DNA of 49,240 nucleotides, taken from NCBI GenBank assembly GCA_018398765.1, contig JAHBMJ010001769.1:45468-94707 (forward strand), given 5' to 3'. Origin of the DNA: Chromera velia (Eukaryota > Sar > Chromeraceae). The stretch's first letter is position 1. Every line of letters starts with the position of its first letter. The position numbers and the translations under genes are program-made. The notes under the pieces are model-generated. The model did not search any database. It was given only the letters and a program-made list of their open reading frames with translations, and was not told the origin of the DNA. Shown here piece by piece: positions 1-10,508 of this stretch.

Positions 1-2350
1 CGCTGCCCCTCCAAAACAATTGCATGGAGGTCTCCTTTATTGGAGTGGGGGGGGCAGTTCACAGGGATCCAACCAATCTCTCCTCTCAGATGACGTGGAA
101 TCTGAAGCGAGATCCACCCTGCCTGGGTGTCATCTCTATCAACGCACATCGAAAAGTGCAGGGTCGCATCATTCTCGTTGATGACCTCCTGCATGCAAGA
201 AGAAAGGAAAGAAGAAGAAACGCATGAAAATATTGTCAAATGGAAGGACAAAGGGGGGATGCTAAAGGAAACCAGAAAACAAACAAAAAGATAAAACAAG
301 TTTCCAGGGACAACTGATACTCTTGGGATTGAAAGAACATAATCACAACAACAGAGCATTTAGAAATGACGGGATAGTACATCCGGGGTCCGATCTGACA
401 GACCTGGTAAACGTCCCACAAATGGTCTATCTCCTTCCCCTTCAGATTCTCGTTCTTGTGGAGACATGCCCCCAACACAATCTCCTCGCATTCCGCCAGG
501 TATCGCCAGGTCATGACACACCACCAAAGCAACAATGATAAACTGGGCTAGCTTGTCGTCTTCAAACGGATCCAATGGATCATATACTGTAACAAACTGC
601 TCCTCCTTCACCCTTCCAAACCAGAGCTTGAGCGTCTGGTAGTAGACCATTCCTTTCCTGTTCTTCGAGGCGTCAAGCAGCAAAGACAACGCATACACCC
701 CCCCCCCTCAGAGCAAGAGGAGGTTTGCTATTAAAAAGTGCAACCCCTCGCTCAAGTCTCTCTGCCACTTTCGCCTTGGTCATGTTAAACAAGTTGTCGA
801 CCGCACCCTCCATCTTTTTCTTAGACTGGTCGAAGTACTTTTTGTTCACAGCAACCAAGTCTGCAAGCAGCAGGTGAAATCGAAGGCACACAAGAATAAG
901 ATAAAAAAAAGAAGGAAAAAAAAAATATGAGACGGGAGGAAGACAAAACAAAACTTGAAAATGGAAATCAGATATGAAAATCGCCGGCCTAAAGAGAATT
1001 TTTGTGGGGGATAAAAGCAAGGATTGAGGAGAAAAGGAAAAAGAGATAAAAAAGGGAGGGAGGGCAAATGTCAGGAAGGGGCGACTGACTGTCTCGCAAC
1101 TCCTTTCAGACCCTGTCACCTCCTTCTGCACAGAGGACGTGCATACATGCACTCCACCGTTCTCCCAAGGGAGCATTCTTATGACCAAGCACCCGTGCTG
1201 TGAAACACTTTGCAAGATCAAGAAATGCCGTATTGTTGATGAGCCCCTTCATGTGCAGGTCACAGAAGTCGATCAGAAAGCGGTCCTGGGCGATGTAGCC
1301 TAAGCGGGTGTTCAGCTCAAGCATCCTTGTGTGGTCCTTCAGGAGTGTCACTCTCACTTTGAGTTTGGGCGGCTCGACAGAGTAGAAGGCATTGTCATAG
1401 CGACTCACGCTGCTGATAATATGCTTCACCTCCTTGTCGTGCAAGCTTTGTAGGTGAGCAATTTGATCTGCCCAAGCCTTGTCGCACCTTAACTTCAGGA
1501 GATCCTCGTGGTGAGTGAACTTGTACTTCTCTAACACCTCCTCCACCTCTCCAAAAAACAAAAGACTGTCCTTCTGCTTGTGCAGGGGGTTCTTGTCGGC
1601 CTTGACCTCCTGGAGCTCTTTACACTCAGATGAAAGATACCACTTCGTATGAGAAAGGGGGCCAGAGGAGAAGTTGAGGTGCACCTTCTCCTCCACAGGC
1701 ACAAAAGGGCAGTTCGCTGCGTAGATGGTGTCCTAAAAGTCCAGAACCCGGGGGTGGTTGTTGTACTGAAGCTGTTCCATGTTGAGCTTGGTAGAATATT
1801 TTTTCTTCAATTTGATGTATTTCACCTGCTCATCCAGATTCATCAGCTTCGTGTTCTTGGTAGCAAACATACAGAGCCTATAACACCTATCAGGTGGGCG
1901 GACAGGTTCAGGAGGAACTTGTTGATCTCCTCCCTCAGTCTGGTTCCCAGGCGGCGGAGGGCCAACTCGTCTAGGGTTGATTGTAGCTGCAGCTTTAGGC
2001 TTTTCCTGCTTGAAAAATGTACCGAGCCTCGTCTGTGTCTTGAAATTTTGTAGTGCAAGAAGGTGGCTCCTCTCATGAATGTGTTCCTCAACATCCCCCT
2101 TCTTGTTGGTGTAGTAGATCTCATACAGATTGTCAGTGCCCCTCAACAGAAACTGCTTGCCATAAGGCTTGCAGCTTGCCTCCACACGTTTCTGGCCCTT
2201 ATACATGACGATTTTGAGGGTGATCTTGTTCTTTGACAGAAGCTCTTGATCCTCTGCAGAAAGCTGGATCTGTGGGTCTGACATGCCAGTTTTTACCTTT
2301 TTCTTAGGAGGTTCTTCCCCGCCATTTCGAGAATCACCAGGCAATGCCAT
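1..2350 (-). CDS. Spliced gene of unknown function, partial, with frame breaks
   Basis: The likely start is the ATG at 2350; the protein opens with a basic, NLS-like PPKKKVK stretch, so a nuclear location is possible. Exons I can read: 2350-1826, 1732-1120, 860 to about 405 (end at 404), and 188 to the left edge, where the gene continues. The 1119-861 intron joins in matching phase (acceptor CTGCTTGCAG), and so does 403-189 (donor GTCTGT, acceptor GCATGCAG). Between 1826 and 1732 the frame is open except for a TAG at 1735-1733, which is also a possible 3' splice site of a 93-nt intron. In the third exon the frame shifts at a run of ten C (698-707) and again near 500-530. I recognise no domain. 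It could be a real gene with assembly errors or a young pseudogene. What I see is several hundred residues of non-repetitive, charged protein sequence; function is not inferred. Confidence 0.6.
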
Positions 2351-2993
2351 GTTTTCAAGTAAAAAAAAAACAACCACCTTAAGGGGACTCTGTCAGACAA
2401 TGCGCGAGACGGTTTGGGTGAGGCATGAACTACCAAACTCACCAGAAATTCCAATGCAGACCATACCAGACAAAGAAAGAATGGGCAGGACAGACTAGGA
2501 CAACAAAGCTCCCGCCAACCCTGCAAGCAAGTGGAGTATGACAGTAAAGAACAGCTGGGCGATGAGCATGAGTCCATTGAGTTGATTGAAGTTTCATATT
2601 CTTTCAGCGTGACTTGGAGACGGCAATTGGAGACGGCAGAGTCGACCGCTCAAAACGAACCCCGGTTTTGTTGGGAGGTGAGGCCGCCACCGCAAAAACC
2701 CCCGGGGTTGTTTGATTTGGGCCCGCGAGCTCTGGACGCCGCCGCCAAAAACAGTAGGGAATCCAAATAGGACAAGGGGGGTGATCCCAAATGGCTTCTT
2801 CGGTCTGGTCTCGCTGCGTACACGTATGTGCACGCTATTGCATGCTGCAAGGTGCATGACGATGTCCAGCGATCGATGCGCGGACTCGAGCTCTGCATAT
2901 TTTAGGGTGTATGTGCGGCGGCGCCGTGGCGCGATGTCGGCGGCGGCGGAATGTATACGTAATTATATAAGTGCAGCGTATATATGCGGCGCC

Positions 2994-3034
2994 GCCGGCC
3001 CAATTAAGGGCCGGCCGGTATATTAATTAATATA
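2994..3034. repeat. Inverted repeat followed by a 16-bp palindrome
   Basis: GCCGGCCC (2994-3001) and its exact complement GGGCCGGC (3008-3015) flank a six-base AATTAA loop. Directly after comes the perfect palindrome tatattaattaatata at 3019-3034. The cluster sits in the presumed divergent promoter region. It could be a cruciform or protein-binding site, or just base-composition noise. Confidence 0.6.
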
Positions 3035-3187
3035 TGGCCCCGGAAAAAAATGTGGGGCACTTAAAGAAGTTAAATTGTACGAATAATTAATACAATCGAC
3101 CAGAGATCGTTCGCACGGAGCTGCTTCAAGTCTTCCTTTTCGATTTTGCAGCACGTCTGCTGTCTGATCCGAATTGCATGGCCTAGC

Positions 3188-3385
3188 TCACTCGATTTCC
3201 TGCATGGCCTCTGGAAGCTCAAAGATGGAAACTAAGTGACCCACTGTAGAGGAAAGACAGTGAGCAATGACCGCCGTAAAGTGCTGACCAGAGATACACA
3301 ACGCTGTATTTTGCTGGACTGCCAATGTATGCTTCAGATATTTTTTGAGTGTTGCCTCTAAAAGCACTTTAGTCCAGCACGACAA
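3188..3385 (-). CDS. Possible terminal exon, unknown product
   Basis: An open frame of about 60 codons without low-complexity sequence ends in TGA at 3188-3190. The peptide contains motifs such as LLEATLKKYLKHT and is mixed hydrophobic and polar, unlike the repetitive shadow ORFs nearby. A second minus-strand frame just upstream (3369-3599) contains a hydrophobic stretch (LLSSVGLIVGLVVL) that could be part of the same product if a splice or frameshift joins them, but it overlaps the start of the plus-strand gene at 3550. No in-frame ATG or clear acceptor fixes its start. I do not recognise the family. Confidence 0.25.
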   Translation of the reverse strand: MSCWTKVLLEATLKKYLKHTLAVQQNTALCISGQHFTAVIAHCLSSTVGHLVSIFELPEAMQEIE

Positions 3386-3549
3386 GACCGACGATCAACC
3401 CCACACTGCTGAGTAAAGAGATACTACCCACTTGGGGGCCCACAGAGTCTCCCGTACCCGCGAAACAGAGTAGCTCGCGGTTTTTCCTGAAGAAACAGAG
3501 AGCAAAGCCCCACCGTCCTGAACTCGATTGATCGTTCAGACTGCCAAAA

Positions 3550-4487
3550 ATGGAGACCAAGAAAGAAGCCCAGGCACCCCCTTCTTTCCTCACCCGCATC
3601 AGGTGCAGGACAGCCAGTTTCTGGAGCCTCGCCCCCTGCCTCTCCTGCTGAAAATCCTTCTCAAGTCACAGCGGCAGGAGGTGAGACTGCCAGCCTCAAG
3701 CAGGAGGCAGACGTCCAGAAGAGCCCCGACTCTCCTGAAGACTCGCGAAAGCCCCCCAACAGGAAGGAGCGCCGAGCTATGAATGTAGGCCTCCCACCAG
3801 ATTCCAATACGATCTTTCTCCGGGAGTGCAAATGGGTCTCTCTTTCTGTTGTGTCTCCCTCACAGAGAGTCTCCTTGACTTCCTTCCTCTGTCTGCCTTC
3901 GGCCTTCTCTCTCGCTGCGTCTCTCGATGGCCGTCGCAGATAGAGAGAGAGAGCGGAACAGGGCGGTCTGTTGGCTCTTCAGACAGCAAAACGGGAATCT
4001 GCCTGCATGGCTGTCTCCTTCTTGCCTGCCGTGTCTGCAGAGGGCGGAAAAGCTGAACAGGCTCGAGAAACAAGTCTCTAACCCCGCCCACTTCCGACAA
4101 ATCGCTACAGGCTACGGGAGACTTGATGGTCGGTTGTTCTGTTCTGTAGGGAGCCTCTGCTGTTCTCCTCTTTTTTCCGTCGCCCCCCAACTCACGTTCC
4201 TCGCATGGCCTCCGAGCAAGCGGCAAGGCTTTGCTTTGTTCCTTTTGTTTGAGGCTGTCGGTACCGTCGTCTCCCCTTTTTTTCTTTTGACTCCTTGTCT
4301 TAACCTCCTGTTCCTTGAATTAACTTGCGCTGTGAGATGACAGCTGCATTCTGTCTGTTCCCTTGTGACAAGCTGGCTTGATGCGAAGCCCGCGCTGTGC
4401 GTCCTCGCCCCGTCTCCCCTCCCTCCTCTCTTTCTCTCTTTCTTTCTCTTTCTCTTGCTCTTGCTCTTGCTCTTGCTCTTGCTCTTG

Positions 4488-4542
<55 letters not shown>

Positions 4543-7132
4543 TGTGTGTGGTGTTTGGCTGGGTGTGTTCATTGCTGCACAAATTTTGCCTGGTCTGCTT
4601 TGCATTCTCTGGTATGATTCTCTTCCTCCGCATGCGCTGCCTGGTTCTTTCGTCTTTCTCTTTGCCTCTCTCTGTGCAGAATTCCGATGCGTCAGGACGG
4701 TCGCCCAAATTCCTTTCTCTTTGCCTCTCTCTCTGCAGAATTCCGATGCGTCAGGACGGTCGCCCAAATTCCTTTCTCTTTGCCTCTCTCTGTGCAGAAT
4801 TCCGATGCGTCAGGACGGTCGCCCAAATTTCTTTCTCTTTGCCTCTCTCTGTGCAGAATTCCGATGCGTCAGGACGGTCGCCCAAATTCCAGACAAAGAC
4901 GGTCGGTCTGTCGGTCGGTCGGCTGCTTGGTCAGGCACTTTCCTTCGACCCGCGTGCAGACATTCGATTTCCATCAGGGAGGGCCGGGGATGAAGGGAGG
5001 AAGGAGAAGCACGAAAAAGAAAAAGGCCTGGCGACAAGCTCAGCGGAGTTTGACTTCCTATCAAGAATTTAGATAGTGTGCGTTCTGTGATGCAAAACAT
5101 TCTTCTGCTTCGTTCGCCTTGCACCCGTTAATACGTATTTTCTTTTTGTCTGTCAAAGTCTGCCTAACTGAGGGGTCCTTTCTGTCTTTTCTGTCTGCTG
5201 CATACAGGAAGAAAAGGAATGAAAAGAAGGAAACCGAAAGTCTGTCTGTCTTGTCATATAATCTGTCCGTGAGAATGAAGAAAGAGAAAAAGGGAAAGAA
5301 CAGACGATATAGTCTGTCTGTCGGTTTCTCTTCATGCAGGTCGTTACCAGTGCTCCTGGCGGTTCATCTCGATTCCCCACGGCTTCCGGTACAAGACGCA
5401 GCCGGGGAAGGACAGCCGGACGTATGCGCTCGTTGCAAGAGACCACCACCAGGTCCAAGTGAGCTCCTTGAGCAGCAAGATCGACGTCCTCAAGGTCGGC
5501 AGGCAGGCGTTTGTTTTCATACAGAAAAATCTTTCTTCTTCAGAACAATTATTTTTTTCTGTATGAAAATAAGAGCAGCAAGATCGACGTCCTCAAGGTC
5601 GGCAGGCAGTTGCAGGCTTACTTGAATACGTTTCTTTTCACTCCTGAAGCTCTCCATGCCCCCGGCCAGTCGTTGGCACCCTTTCTTGTCCCGACTGATG
5701 ACTCACAAAGAGAGACAGACAGACACACACAGCTTCCCTCCCATGCACCGGTCTTGCCTGCCTGCCTGCTTACTGTATGCAGCGCCAGAACGAGCACCTC
5801 CGCACGAAGCTGCTCAGCGTGATGCACGAACTCTCCGCCTATCAGACAGTCGATTTCGACCTCCCCCCGGAGATCGACATTCCGTCTTCTGCCGCCGAGA
5901 GAGGAGGAGACTCAGGCGACTTGATGATGCTGCCCTCAACAGAGACTACCCCGGGGGGGCGCGGCATGCCCCCCCATGCTGGGTCCCTCTCCCCCGTCGC
6001 CACCGTGCAGTCGACCCCTGCCTACAGGCCCGGGGGCCCGCGCTCGTTCTCTCACTACGACGCGATGCGTGATCGGGAGAGTCAGTCTGCTGTCTCTGCC
6101 GCCCACTCTGCACAGGGCACGTTCTACATGACTGCCAGCGGAAGTGAGCCCCCCTACTCCTCCTCCTTCCACCCCCCGAACCCGAACCCGAACCCTTCCC
6201 AGCCCTCTACCGCAGCCTCAGCCACTGCCCCCTCCGCCCTGGCCTCCGGACCCATGCAGGCTCCACACATGCATCTGGGCCCCGGCGGCTTGAGGCACTC
6301 CTCCAAGAACCCCCCTCCCGGCATGCCCCCTGGAGAGGAGGAGTGGGACCTCAGACGCCCCTCCTCCGAGGCCTGGGCCTACGAGAGGGCAGAGAGGGGA
6401 GACAGAGAGAGGGCACAGGCACTCCGGCAGCACCTCCAGGCAGGAGGAGGACCCGGGCCTGCCCCCCCCACCTACGTGCCTCCAGTCGCCTACCCACCCC
6501 CTGACGCCCCCCCCGCTGCACCCACACAGCATATCCAGCCCCGCGAGGCAGACCTGCATCATCCCTTGCACTCTCACCCCCCTCATGCCGCCGAATTTGA
6601 AGGAGGCGCGGGGGCCGCTTCGTCGTGGCACCAATTCGGGGATGTCGGCGTGGCCCCTTCCCAGCAGCACCAGCCGCCCAACGTCCTCACAGGGGGACCC
6701 TCCACCATCTATCAGCAACAGCAGACCGCGCTGCAGCACGGCGGCGCCCCCACGTCGGCGGAGGATTTTGGGGTCGCGGCTCAAGCGTCCGCCTCCGCCC
6801 CTGCCGCCTATTCTCGGGGCGCCCTGGAGAGCGGCACGGAGGGCCCCGAGGGTCTCTACAAAGTCCTCGAGAGTCACGCGCCCGTGGAGGAAAAGGAACT
6901 CTCCCTGTATTCTGGTCAGTCAGTCTGTCTGTCTATCTATCGGCAAGTCTCAGGTATGCTCTGTCAGGCAGCCTCTTTCACTCTGTGTGTCTTTTTCCCA
7001 TGTGTCTTCTGCGTCTCGCCGACTTTTAAGCATGCGTTTGTTTGCTCATGTCTGCGTGTCGGAATGAATATTTACCTCTTGTGCGTGCGGATCAGCTGAT
7101 TTTCGTGTGCGTTTTTTTCGAAACTCCCTGTC

Positions 7133-7196
<64 letters not shown>

Positions 7197-7520
7197 TGCG
7201 TGTGTGTGCGAGTGCGTGTGTGTGTGCGTGCGTGCGTGCGAGTGCGTTGTGTGTGTGTGTGTGTGTGCGCGCGCGCGAGTGTGTGTGTGTGTGCGTGTGT
7301 GCGTGCGTGGTTGTGTGTATTTGTCCCCCTAGCGTCCCTGCCTGCAGGCGATGTCGTGGAGGTGACCCACAAGGATCCATGCGGGTGGTGCTGGGGTCGT
7401 GTGGTGACAGCGGCATCGCACGGGGGCGTGTCGGGCGGCCCTCTGCAGGCGCACAGGGAGAGGGAGGGGCAGTACGGCTGGTTCCCTTTCTTCATCATCC
7501 AGAAGATGCCCTTCCATTGA
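3550..7520 (+). CDS. Coiled-coil protein with C-terminal SH3-like domain
   Basis: Exons: 3550-3784, 4041-4128, 4857-4901 (acceptor inside a tandem array), 5340-5494, 5783-6914 and 7348-7520, ending in TGA. Phases from 3784 onward agree at every join. The protein has an acidic, Ser/Pro-rich start, a basic NRKERRAMN region, a folded-looking Trp/Tyr-rich segment from exon 5340 ([13 protein letters not shown]), a heptad coiled coil made by joining KIDVLK to [11 protein letters not shown] (hydrophobic positions 1, 5, 8, 15, 19, 22 and 26), a long Pro/Gly/Ser/His-rich linker, and an SH3-like domain at the end. ELSLYSGDVVEV, GWCWGRV and YGWFPFFI fit SH3 strands, with ALYDY replaced by a divergent first strand. 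The domain is split by intron 6915-7347 (TCT G/GC). SH3 domains bind proline-rich ligands, so a scaffold role is inferred. One extra base between ATG 3550 and about 3590 (five-C run) is needed to join the start to the main frame; the true start may differ. Confidence 0.75.
4454..4551. repeat. Compound microsatellite (CTTGCT)n, (TC)n, (GT)n
   Basis: A hexamer-like TTGCTC array passes directly into a TC array and then a GT array inside the intron between exons 4041-4128 and 4857-4901 of the SH3 gene. It gives a strong pyrimidine tract upstream of the acceptor array. Confidence 0.95.
4654..4889 (+). repeat. Four exact-length 59-bp tandem copies, each with a 3' splice site
   Basis: Units start at 4654, 4713, 4772 and 4831 and differ by only a few bases. 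Each holds a pyrimidine tract, a TGCAG acceptor (ending 4679, 4738, 4797 and 4856) and the first 33 bases of the following exon. The last unit runs into unique exon sequence that ends with a GTCGGT donor at 4902. Use of the last acceptor (45-nt exon) or the first (222-nt exon, 177 nt longer) keeps the gene frame open; the two middle acceptors shift it. Confidence 0.9.
5470..5609 (+). repeat. 37-bp direct repeat flanking a hairpin; duplicates an exon end and its donor
   Basis: The 37 bases at 5470-5506 recur exactly at 5573-5609. Each copy holds the last codons of an SH3-gene exon (KIDVLK) and the donor CAAG/GTCGGC. The 66-bp spacer contains a perfect 16-bp inverted repeat (5514-5529 and 5554-5569, arm ttttcatacagaaaaa). 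Only the first donor (5495) keeps the frame with the next exon; using the second would add 103 nt with a stop. Confidence 0.9.
7126..7316. repeat. Compound microsatellite (GTCT)n, (TC)n, (GT/GC)n
   Basis: It lies in the last intron of the SH3 gene (6915-7347), between a GTCAGTCAGTCTGTCTG donor side and the TGCCTGCAG acceptor. Alternating purine-pyrimidine GT/GC sequence of this length can adopt Z-DNA in principle; that is inference. Confidence 0.9.
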
Positions 7521-10468
7521 TTCAGTTCGGGGGGGAGGGGGAATCGTTCGTTCGTTTGTTCATCCATTCTTTCTGTCTTTCTTTAAATCAGTGATTCATC
7601 CATGCAGTCGACTGATTGATGGATGAATGGATGATGGACCGCCCCCGGCTGAATTCATTGACTGACCGACTGAAGAGAAAAAATGAAGAAAGGAGGATGC
7701 AGGAGTCAGTCTGGGGTCGGTTGCGGGGCAAGTTGAGGTATGCGAATCGATGTTTCGATCTGTCTCCTTTTCGTTCGTTCGTTCGTTGGTTTCTTCATTC
7801 ACTCCTTCTTTTTCTTACTTGGTGGTGGGTGACTCTGAAAGAAAATTCGATAAATCGATCGATCAATTATTGGTGACGGAGCAATTTAATATCTTGGGGG
7901 GTGTTTCGTCTGTCTGAACTTTGGAACAAAGGAGAACAAAGAACCTAACTGACTTTGCCATTTCCTCACTCCTGCTCTTCCCTTGCTTTCTATCCTCTCT
8001 TTTTTCGTTCCGTTCCCCCCCTGAGTCCCCCCATCTTTCCGTAGCCGTGGAAGGTGGGAGGGACCATCAAATGGGCGAGTGGGCTGGGCTGGAGGCGGCA
8101 TTCATTCAATTTTTCTTTCAGACTGTCTGTCAGTCTGTCTGTTTGTGGGGGAGGAAGCAGAGCACCGTAGTGAGACTTCGTCCTTTCACCGACCGACGGG
8201 TGGCAGATCATGAAAGGAAAATAAAGAGAACGGAAGAAAAAGAACCAATCAAGCAGTCCAAAGAAGCGCCATCTAGAGGGGAGGGGGGGGGGCAATTAAT
8301 GCACGAAAAGCAGAAGAAAGAAAAAACACGGTAGGACAAGAAAAAGAAATTCGAGCACTACGAAGCAAAGAGGCTTCTACAGCTGGTCTGTCTGTCTGTC
8401 CATCTATTTGTCTCTGCTTTGCTTCATGTTGGCACATCAGTTGTCTATCCTGTCCCCTTTTTCGTATCTTTGCCAATCAATACTGTTTCATCCTTTCCTT
8501 TTCCCCCCTCTCCTTTTCTCTGCTCTCCCCTGTCTCCACACCCTAACTCATCTCTTTTTCTACTATCCCCTCCCCTATATACACACACTCTTCTGCTCTA
8601 GCTCCCTCCCGGCTGACTGCTGAAGTCTCTCTCATGATCTCGCGTGGGCGCATGAGAAAGAAAGTGGATACAGGAAGAGAAGGAATGAAGTCGGACAAAA
8701 GAATGAATCAATGAATGAAGAGAGGACGGACGTCTTGGAAGGAAGGAGGGAAGATCGAGTGCATGCATGCAGCCTTCTTTCTTTTGATTCCTCCTTCTTT
8801 CATCTCATGCACCCCTTTAATTTCCCTTTCCCCACCTCTTCCTGACCTGACCGTTCGTGTTTCCCCAGTGGCCCTCTCCTCTCCCCTCCCCTCCTTGATT
8901 GAAGAGACAGACATCCAGACTCTATCTGATGCTCACTCATGCTTCCTGGTGAAATGAAAGAAAGACGCCGTGTGCAAGCAAGACCGAGGGAGGCTCTCGA
9001 TCCACAAATGAATTGTTGAAGGGAGAATTAAGGGAAAGAAACAAACAAAGGAGGGGAAGGGAAGGGGTCCAGCCAGACACACGAACAGACACCGACTAAA
9101 GGAAAGGGCAGAGAGGAAGAGAATGGACGGAAAGAAGCACTCAAAGGCATAGATGGAAAGAGAAAATCTGCAACAAAGGATGAAATCTGTTGGCTGGAAG
9201 AAAATTGACGGCAAGAAGCTGACTGGATGAAGAAGTGCATACGTCTCTCTCTCTCTCTCTGTCTGTCTGCCTGCGTGCGTGTGTGTGCGTGAGTGGTGGG
9301 CACCAGCCTGGTGACAAGGAGAGGGCGGCAGATCTGCGGAGACATGCGGACATAGATGCAGAGAGTCGACAAAGAGGGAGAGAAAAAGACGGGGAGGATG
9401 GGAGAAAAGAGAAAAGGGAAAAGCTCTTGTCCCGTGAAAAAATGTCGTCCCTTTTTTGGGACATCTCTCTTGTTTCTTCTCGATCCGCTCCTTTCTTTTC
9501 TTCTCTTCTCTTCTTTCGACTTTGTGCGCCCTTGACCGGCAGCCCCCATTCTTTCTTCTTCGAGACATACACGCACACATACACGCGCATACAAACATGT
9601 TCACTCACTCGCTTTCTCTCTCTCGAACGTCCAGGGACGGAGGTCGGAGTTCCGGCGGAGAACAAAAATAAATGTGGAAGGAAGGCCGTATGAACGATCG
9701 AAAGAAGAACGCTCGAGAAAGCGAGAGGCGGGGAGGAAGCCAGGAGGCCGGAATCGGAAAGAACGAACATGCTGAAAGAAGATGGCATAGGAGTCAAGAA
9801 GAGAAAAGACGAAAAGTACTCGTGGATGGATGGATGCAGATGGGTGGGAGGGCGGAAAGAAATCGATCTATTCCATAACGCTGGGAATGTCACAGCAACA
9901 AGGGAAGGGCCAGACCTGACTGACTGATTGGAAAGGAAGAAAAAGAAGTGCAGCGAAGGAAAGGAGGGAGGAGGGCGAGAGAAGAGGAGAAAGAGCCTTG
10001 ATACATGGCGGGATGGGGTGAATGCCCTTTCCTTCCTTCCTTCCCTCTCTGTCTGTCCGGCTCTCCGTCTCATCAACCGTATGGCTTTGAAATCTTCCTT
10101 TCGAGGTGAAAAGGAGAGATCTGTAGAAGATTTGAAAGTTCTTTTGCCTCCTCGTCTGTCTGTCCGTCTGTCATCTTGTTTGTTTGACATTTGGCTGTCT
10201 ACCGCCCTCCTCGTTCAAAAGAACAAAAAGACGAAAAGCCAGTCAGTCCTTCACTTTTCCTTCCTTGCTTTCAATCATCATACAATCATTTGCCCTTCGG
10301 ACATTCATTCATTCCCTTTCTTGTTGAGTTGCTGAATTCACCGACATCTTGCACATTCACTCACTGCCCTGTTGTGAAAACGGCAAAAAAGAGGATTCTT
10401 TCCCTGCCTGAATCGAGGTGTGTGAGAGGAGGAGGAAACAAAAAAAAACAACGACAGGAGAAGGTTTT

Positions 10469-10508
10469 GAGTGAGTGAGTGAGTGAGTGAGTGAGTGAGT
10501 GAGTGAGA
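10469..10508. repeat. (GAGT)n microsatellite
   Basis: About ten uninterrupted GAGT units, read directly from the sequence. Confidence 0.95.

Larger units (their letters stand above)
2351..3549. other. Intergenic region between divergent genes
   Basis: No gene is convincing apart from a weak minus-strand ORF at 3188-3385. The stretch 2900-3060 alternates GC-only and AT-only blocks with nested palindromes. It lies upstream of both the minus-strand gene starting at 2350 and the plus-strand gene starting near 3550, so it probably contains both promoters (inference from position). Confidence 0.45.

Noticed and set aside
4654-4889. Possible CRISPR-like repeat array
   Set aside because: The copies are directly adjacent with no variable spacers, and lie in a spliced eukaryotic gene.
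5936-6877. Minus-strand frames opposite the large exon of the SH3 gene
   Set aside because: They are Gly/Arg-rich shadows of Pro/Ser-rich coding sequence.
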